DNA from: Biomphalaria glabrata
Taxonomy: Eukaryota; Mollusca; Gastropoda; Planorbidae
DNA: 64,000 nucleotides
NCBI RefSeq assembly: GCF_947242115.1
Contig: NC_074715.1
Span: forward strand, 29,823,327 to 29,887,326
Direction of reading: 5' to 3'
Shown here: positions 57,920 to 64,000 of the stretch, piece by piece
How positions within the stretch are numbered: the stretch's first letter is position 1
Layout of the letters: each line of letters opens with the position of its first letter
Translations under genes and position numbers: made by a program
The notes under the pieces: generated by a model
Seen by the model: only the letters and a program-made list of their open reading frames with translations
Told to the model about the DNA's origin: nothing
The model's database searches: none

Positions 57920-60055
57920 TTAGTAACTTAACTCTAGTTCAAGTAACTTAAGATTAGTGCTAGTAACTTAAGATTAGTGCAAGTAACTTAAGATTAGTGC
58001 AAGTAACTTAACTCTAGTTCAAGTAACTTAAAACTAGTGCAAGTAGCTTAACACTAGTGAAACTAACTTAATACTAGTGCAAGTAACTTAATACTAGTGC
58101 AAGTAACTTAAGATTAGTGCAAGTAACTTAAGATTAGTGCAAGTAACTTAAGATTAGTGCAAGTAACTTAACTCTAGTTCAAGTAACTTAAAACTAGTGC
58201 AAGTAGCTTAACACTAGTGAAACTAACTTAAGATTAGTGCAAGTAACTTAACTCTAGTTCAAGTAACTTAAAACTAGTGCAAGTAGCTTAACACTAGTGA
58301 AACTAACTTAATACTAGTGCAAGTAACTTAATACTAGTGCAAGTAACTTAAGATTAGTGCAAGTAACTTAAGATTAGTGCAAGTAACTTAAGATTAGTGC
58401 AAGTAACTTAAGATTAGTGCAAGTAACTTAAGATTAGTGCAAGTAACTTAACTCTAGTTCAAGTAACTTAAAACTAGTGCAAGTAGCTTAACACTAGTGA
58501 AACTAACTTAATACTAGTGCAAGTAACTTAATACTAGTGCAAGTAACTTAAGATTAGTGCAAGTAACTTAAGATTAGTGCAAGTAACTTAAGATTAGTGC
58601 AAGTAACTTAACTCTAGTTCAAGTAACTTAAAACTAGTGCAAGTAGCTTAACACTAGTGAAACTAACTTAAGATTAGTGCAAGTAACTTAACTCTAGTTC
58701 AAGTAACTTAAAACTAGTGCAAGTAGCTTAACACTAGTGAAACTAACTTAATACTAGTGCAAGTAACTTAATACTAGTGCAAGTAACTTAAGATTAGTGC
58801 AAGTAACTTAAGATTAGTGCAAGTAACTTAAGATTAGTGCAAGTAACTTAAGATTAGTGCAAGTAACTTAAGATTAGTGCAAGTAACTTAAGATTAGTGC
58901 AAGTAACTTAACTCTAGTTCAAGTAACTTAAAACTAGTGCAAGTAGCTTAACACTAGTGAAACTAACTTAATACTAGTGCAAGTAACTTAATACTAGTGC
59001 AAGTAACTTAAGATTAGTGCAAGTAACTTAAGATTAGTGCAAGTAACTTAAGATTAGTGCAAGTAACTTAAGATTAGTGCAAGTAACTTAACTCTAGTTC
59101 AAGTAACTTAAAACTAGTGCAAGTAGCTTAACACTAGTGAAACTAACTTAAGATTAGTGCAAGTAACTTAACTCTAGTTCAAGTAACTTAAAACTAGTGC
59201 AAGTAGCTTAACACTAGTGAAACTAACTTAATACTAGTGCAAGTAACTTAATACTAGTGCAAGTAACTTAAGATTAGTGCAAGTAACTTAAGATTAGTGC
59301 AAGTAACTTAAGATTAGTGCAAGTAACTTAAGATTAGTGCAAGTAACTTAAGATTAGTGCAAGTAACTTAAGATTAGTGCAAGTAACTTAAGATTAGTGC
59401 AAGTAACTTAAGATTAGTGCAAGTAACTTAAGATTAGTGCAAGTAACTTGAGATTAGTGCAAGTAACTTAAGATTAGTGCAAGTAACTTAAGATTAGTGC
59501 AAGTAACTTAAGATTAGTGCAAGTAACTTAAGATTAGTGCAAGTAACTTAAGATTAGTGCAAGTAACTTAAGATTAGTGCAAGTAACTTAAGATTAGTGC
59601 AAGTAACTTAAGATTAGTGCAAGTAACTTAAGATTAGTGCAAGTAACTTAATACTAGTGCAAGTAACTTAAGATTAGTGCAAGTAACTTAAGATTAGTGC
59701 AAGTAACTTAAGATTAGTGCAAGTAACTTAAGATTAGTGCAGGTAACTTAAGATTAGTGCAAGTAACTTAATACTAGTGCAAGTAACTTAAGATTAGTGC
59801 AAGTAACTTAAGATTAGTGCAAGTAACTTAAGATTAGTGCAAGTAACTTAAGATTAGTGCAAGTAACTTAAGATTAGTGCAAGTAACTTAAGATTAGTGC
59901 AAGTAACTTAAGATTAGTGCAAGTAACTTAAGATTAGTGCAAGTAACTTAATACTAGTGCAAGTAACTTAAGATTAGTGCAAGTAACTTAAGATTAGTGC
60001 AAGTAACTTAAGATTAGTGCAAGTAACTTAAGATTAGTGCAAAAAACTTAACACT
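57920..60055 (+). repeat. 20-bp satellite, about 106 units, with higher-order structure
   Basis: Basic unit AAGTAACTTAAGATTAGTGC. Variant units (ACTCTAGTTC, AAACTAGTGC, AAGTAGCTTAACACTAGTGA, AACTAACTTA, ATACTAGTGC endings) are confined to 57930-59270 and recur in fixed order. The ACTCTAGTTC variant lies at 58011/58171/58251, 58451/58611/58691 and 58911/59091/59171, giving a higher-order unit of 440-480 bp in three copies. From 59240 on the array is almost uniform. Unit length 20 means that no frame stays open. Confidence 0.97.
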
Positions 60056-60272
60056 AGAAGAATGCAATGAGTCACATTTCTAACCAACTATTGAGAATAA
60101 CCCTAACAACTTACATTGAACTACTGCTTCCTTGGGCTGCAGACGTCCTTCGCCTTGCGAAACATCTGAGGAAAATATACCTCTGCTTTAAACATGTGTA
60201 GTAGTGGTATAGAAATTGTAGGTCAGTGGTCTTCAACCTTTTTTGGCCTACCGCCCCTGTCTAAACCAATCC

Positions 60273-60341
60273 GCAGCCCCCCCCCCCCCCCCCCCCCCTT
60301 CCCCCCCCCCCCCCCCCACCCCCCCCCCCCCCCCCCCCCCC
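60273..60341 (+). repeat. Poly-C tract of about 68 bases
   Basis: Nearly pure C with single T and A interruptions. It makes a spurious proline-rich open frame (60243-60659). Its length in the assembly is unlikely to be reliable. Confidence 0.9.
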
Positions 60342-60542
60342 GCGTTAAGAAAAACACTTATAAAGAAGCGTGAGAAGGCAAATTGGAACAAAATGTCATG
60401 TCATTTATTTATTAATTTGTATGCTGTCAATAACACTTATCACGCATGGGAGATGACTGCATGCCAAGGGCGATCTTCTTTGGCGAGCTTAGAGGAGAAC
60501 GGCGTTACAGAGGTGCCCCCGCTTAAGACCACTTCTGAATGT

Positions 60543-62623
60543 CATGAATGTAGTGACGCTACTTATGTGGGTGTACAATACCTACTGGTTCTGCTTCTTA
60601 TGAATGTAGTGACGCTACTTATGTGGGTGTACAATACCTACGAGTTCTGCATCTTATGAATGTAGTGACGCTACTTATGTGGGTGTACAATACCTACTAG
60701 TTCTGCTCCTCATGAATGTAGTGACGCTACTTATGTGGGTGTACAATACCTACTAGTTTTTCTTCTTATGAATGTAGTGACGCTACTTATGTGGGTGTAC
60801 AATACCTACTAGTTCGGCTTCTTATGAATGTAGTGACGCTACTTATGTGGGTGTACAATACCTACTAGTTCTGCTCCTCATGAATGTAGTGACGCTACTT
60901 ATGTGGGTGTACAATACCTACTAGTTCGGCTTCTTATGAATGTAGTGACGCTACTTATGTGGGTGTACAATACCTACTAGTTCGGCTTCTTATGAATGTA
61001 GTGACGCTACTTATGTGGGTGTACAATACCTACGAGTTCTGCTTCTCATGAATGTAGTGACGCTACTTATGTGGGTGTACAATACCTACGAGTTCTGCTT
61101 CTCATGAATGTAGTGACGCTACTTATGTGGGTGTACAATACCTACTAGTTTTTCTTCTTATGAATGTAGTGACGCTACTTATGTGGGTGTACAATACCTA
61201 CTAGTTCGGCTTCTTGTGAATGTAGTGACGCTACTTATGTGGGTGTACAATACCTACTAGTTCGGCTTCTTATGAATGTAGTGACGCTACTTATGTGGGT
61301 GTACAATACCTACGAGTTCTGCTTCTCATGAATGTAGTGACGCTACTTATGTGGGTGTACAATACCTACTGGTTCGGCTCCTCATGAATGTAGTGACGCT
61401 ACTTATGTGGGTGTACAATACCTACTAGTTCGTCTTCTTATGAATGTAGTGACGCTACTTATGTTGGTGTACAATACCTACTGGTTCGGCTCCTCATGAA
61501 TGTAGTGACGCTACTTATGTGGGTGTACAATACCTACGAGTTCTGCTCCTTATGAATGTAGTGACGCTACTTATGTGGGTGTACAATACCTACGAGTTCT
61601 GCTTCTCATGAATGTAGTGACGCTACTTATGTGGGTGTACAATACCTACTGGTTCGGCTCCTCATGAATGTAGTGACGCTACTTATGTGGGTGTACAATA
61701 CCTACGAGTTCTGCTCCTTATGAATGTAGTGACGCTACTTATGTGGGTGTACAATACCTACTAGTTCTGCTTCTCATGAATGTAGTGACGCTACTTATGT
61801 GGGTGTACAATACCTACTAGTTCGGCTTCTTATGAATGTAGTGACGCTACTTATGTGGGTGTACAATACCTACGAGTTCTGCTCCTTATGAATGTAGTGA
61901 CGCTACTTATGTGGGTGTACAATACCTACGAGTTCTGCTCCTTATGAATGTAGTGACGCTACTTATGTGGGTGTACAATACCTACGAGTTCTGCTTCTCA
62001 TGAATGTAGTGACGCTACTTATGTGGGTGTACAATACCTACTGGTTCTGCTTCTTATGAATGTAGTGACGCTACTTATGTGGGTGTACAATACCTACTGG
62101 TTCTGCTTCTTATGAATGTAGTGACGCTACTTATGTGGGTGTACAATACCTACTGGTTCTGCTTCTTATGAATGTAGTGACGCTACTTATGTGGGTGTAC
62201 AATACCTACTAGTTCTGCTTCTTATGAATGTAGTGACGCTACTTATGTGGGTGTACAATACCTACTAGTTCGGCTTCTTGTGAATGTAGTGACGCTACTT
62301 ATGTGGGTGTACAATACCTACGAGTTCTGCTTCTTATGAATGTAGTGACGCTACTTATGTGGGTGTACAATACCTACGAGTTCTGCTTCTTATGAATGTA
62401 GTGACGCTACTTATGTGGGTGTACAATACCTACGAGTTCGGCTTCTCATGAATGTAGTGACGCTACTTATGTGGGTGTACAATACCTACTAGTTCTGCTT
62501 CTCATGAATGTAGTGACGCTACTTATGTGGGTGTACAATACCTACGAGTTCGGCTCCTCATGAATGTAGTGACGCTACTTATGTGGGTGTACAATACCTA
62601 CTAGTTCGGCTTCTTATGAATGT
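60543..62623 (+). repeat. 56-bp satellite, about 37 units
   Basis: Unit: TGAATGTAGTGACGCTACTT, ATGTGGGTGTACAATACCTA, then CTAGTTCTGCTTCTTA. The first 40 bases are practically invariant; the last 16 vary at five sites (CTA/CTG/CGA, T/G before GCT, T/C, T/C). Contains the short inverted pair GTAGTGACGCTAC. Confidence 0.97.
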
Positions 62624-62814
62624 TAAAACCTAAGTACTGTGGTATTGAAGTTGGAGGCTGAGCTTGAGAATTTATGTTGAAAGGCAGTTTTTTTCTCTCT
62701 AGATTCTAGCAACAATCTATTGAGTTTGATTATTACAGTGATACTTAAAGTTTATTTTCAGTATTCTATGAAATGCATGTTGTTTACCTATGTACCTCCT
62801 AATGTCTTCAATTC

Positions 62815-62973
62815 TTTAATGGACCTAGACTTGTGTGCTCACTAAGTCGAGGTGACACAACAACAATACAAACTAATGCTGTTTCTTTCAACGAATGCGA
62901 CTGTGTTACTAACATTAGTTGTTTAAGGGCGAGACATTTAAGTTGCCTAAGCTGTACGAGAAGGCGGCAGTTG
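62815..62973 (+). other. Cys-rich open stretch, possible exon
   Basis: One frame reads FNECDCVTNISCLRAR followed by HLSCLSC before a stop. The Cys spacing resembles extracellular modules, but I see no clean acceptor and donor pair. It lies 135 bp before a better exon candidate. Confidence 0.2.
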
Positions 62974-63107
62974 TAGGTACTGTAAGGTAACACCAGTGAC
63001 AATCTTTCAGACAACCACTTTATGACGCTTGTCTTTTGGACAAGCCTCAAGAGGCGTCATGCTTCTTTTGAAGTGACTCGTGAACTCAATATGTACTCTA
63101 TCTTTAG

Positions 63108-63251
63108 TAAATGCTTATCAGTATGTATTGGTTCAATCTCTGAAACTAAACCTGTCTAAAAGAGACATGATCTACGTCCGAGTTTCTGTTGCACCTCATG
63201 TACGTTTTCTATTGCTAACCTGTCGACGCTTACCTTGGAAGATGATCAGAG
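63108..63251 (+). CDS. Candidate phase 1-1 exon of an unknown gene
   Basis: Acceptor CTATCTTTAG before 63108 and donor GTATGT after 63251 enclose 144 bases with an open frame in phase 1-1: NAYQYVLVQSLKLNLSKRD, MIYVRVSVAPHVRFLLLTC, RRLPWKMIR. Symmetric phase 1 matches the membrane-protein gene at 48613-54332, and the pattern of alternating hydrophobic residues (YVLVQSLKL, YVRVSV) suggests a beta-rich extracellular module. No neighbour exon is confirmed within the window. Confidence 0.3.
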
Positions 63252-63499
63252 GTATGTCATCACCACCTGAAACAATACCAATGTTTACAAGGTAATTTGA
63301 TCTCTTTACAATGATAGAAAAAATTACAGACGAACAAAATAAAAAAAATCCTTTTTTATTTAACAAAACGTATCTAAGGGGAATAACTCCGCAATTACAA
63401 CTATATAGCTTATGAAAGTAGAAGTCTTTTCCCTTTTTCGATATAATTAATATAAGTCATAAATTACCAACATCTAGTTAACTAGTTGGTTAATTTTTA

Positions 63500-63620
63500 T
63501 TTTTTTTCATGTTTTGTTAGATACAATAAAATAATCACTTAAAGTTTCAACATAATCCGAGAGTGAGTGTGGGAGAAATAACGTGTACAAGTATTTAAGG
63601 AGACAAAAACCCGACATATT
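63500..63620 (+). repeat. Interspersed repeat family T, copy 3
   Basis: ATCCGAGAGTGAGTGTGGGA followed by GAAATAACGTGTACAA. See 4525-4740. Confidence 0.6.
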
Positions 63621-63699
63621 TAACCATATCTGTGAATACTGAAGGATTAGTTCCCATTGTCGGTAGCAAACAAAATAATAAATCGCCAGTAATTAATTG

Positions 63700-63860
63700 A
63701 TTAATTGTTAAATTTTTAAATTATGTATTGCCTACGCAAATGAATAATTGTACAAAGTTTCTACTCGATCCGAGAATAGGTGTGGGAGAGATAACGTGCT
63801 CAAACTTTTTACCAGACAGACAGACAGACAGGTAGACAGAGTCAGTCGATATAAACTTCG
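63700..63860 (+). repeat. Interspersed repeat family T, copy 4
   Basis: GATCCGAGAATAGGTGTGGG, GATAACGTGCTCAAAC, TTTTTACCAGACAGACAGAC and GTCGATATAAAC. The best preserved copy; the GACA run is expanded. Confidence 0.65.
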
Positions 63861-64000
63861 TAAAAATACATTCATAAAATTCCTAAACATGGTAGCTCAG
63901 CAAATATGCATTAAAAATACACTTCCATAAGACAAAAGAATATAGAGATCTAGTCTCTTCCGGTTTACTTGTCCAGGCCGCGGGTCTACTTTCACGAACA

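Noticed and set aside
60243-60659. Proline-rich frame of 138 codons
   Set aside because: Created by a poly-C tract followed by 56-bp satellite units.
55540-62623. Regularly spaced repeats that could suggest a CRISPR array
   Set aside because: The units are directly tandem without unique spacers, and the DNA is clearly eukaryotic.

Overview
The window is animal nuclear DNA: AT-rich, with intron-split genes that have GT..AG borders, AATAAA poly-A signals, tRNA-derived SINEs, truncated LINEs, hAT-type DNA transposons and long minisatellites. The repeat vocabulary, above all the very frequent palindromic word AGATCT/TCTAGA, and the divergence of the two recognisable proteins from their human counterparts suggest a mollusc, most likely a freshwater pulmonate snail (Biomphalaria/Bulinus-like). 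That placement is inference from memory, not from a search.

Three protein-coding genes can be built exon by exon. (1) Minus strand, 6529 to 399: YTHDC1, the nuclear m6A reader. Eight exons join in frame and carry the acidic region and the complete YTH domain; the start codon lies upstream and was not found. (2) Plus strand, 31772 to 40815: SNRPA1, the U2 snRNP A' protein. It is complete, with eight exons, 837 coding bases and 278 residues; intron 1 is 4.3 kb and packed with nested transposons. (3) Plus strand, 48613 to 54332: the C-terminal seven exons of an unrecognised single-pass membrane protein, with every intron in phase 1, a Cys-rich N-glycosylated outer part, one membrane helix and a short Ser/Thr-rich tail. 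A possible exon of a further gene lies near the right edge (63108-63251).

The rest is mainly repeats. 6.8-8.2 kb holds an I-clade-like LINE fragment with an RNase H domain. 10.5-11.9 kb looks like a spliced non-coding transcript. 12.4-13.4 kb holds diverged tandem modules. 15.6-16.6 kb is a foldback-type repeat with a 539-bp TIR element inside it, flanked by a perfect 8-bp target duplication. 18.0-21.6 kb may be one 3.6-kb element bounded by 21-bp inverted repeats and filled with satellite. 22.3-31.5 kb is a mosaic of SINEs, LINEs and hAT remnants. 32-35.6 kb repeats the nested and foldback structures of 15.6-16.6 kb. 44.2-46.1 kb is a 30-bp minisatellite that stays open as an Glu/Thr-rich reading frame. 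55.5-62.6 kb is largely satellite: 28/31-bp, 21-bp, 20-bp (about 106 copies with higher-order structure) and 56-bp (about 37 copies) arrays.

The two identified genes both act in nuclear pre-mRNA processing (m6A-dependent splicing and branch-site recognition), but nothing here shows that they are co-regulated. I found no tRNA or rRNA gene, no CRISPR array and no convincing retrovirus-like element.
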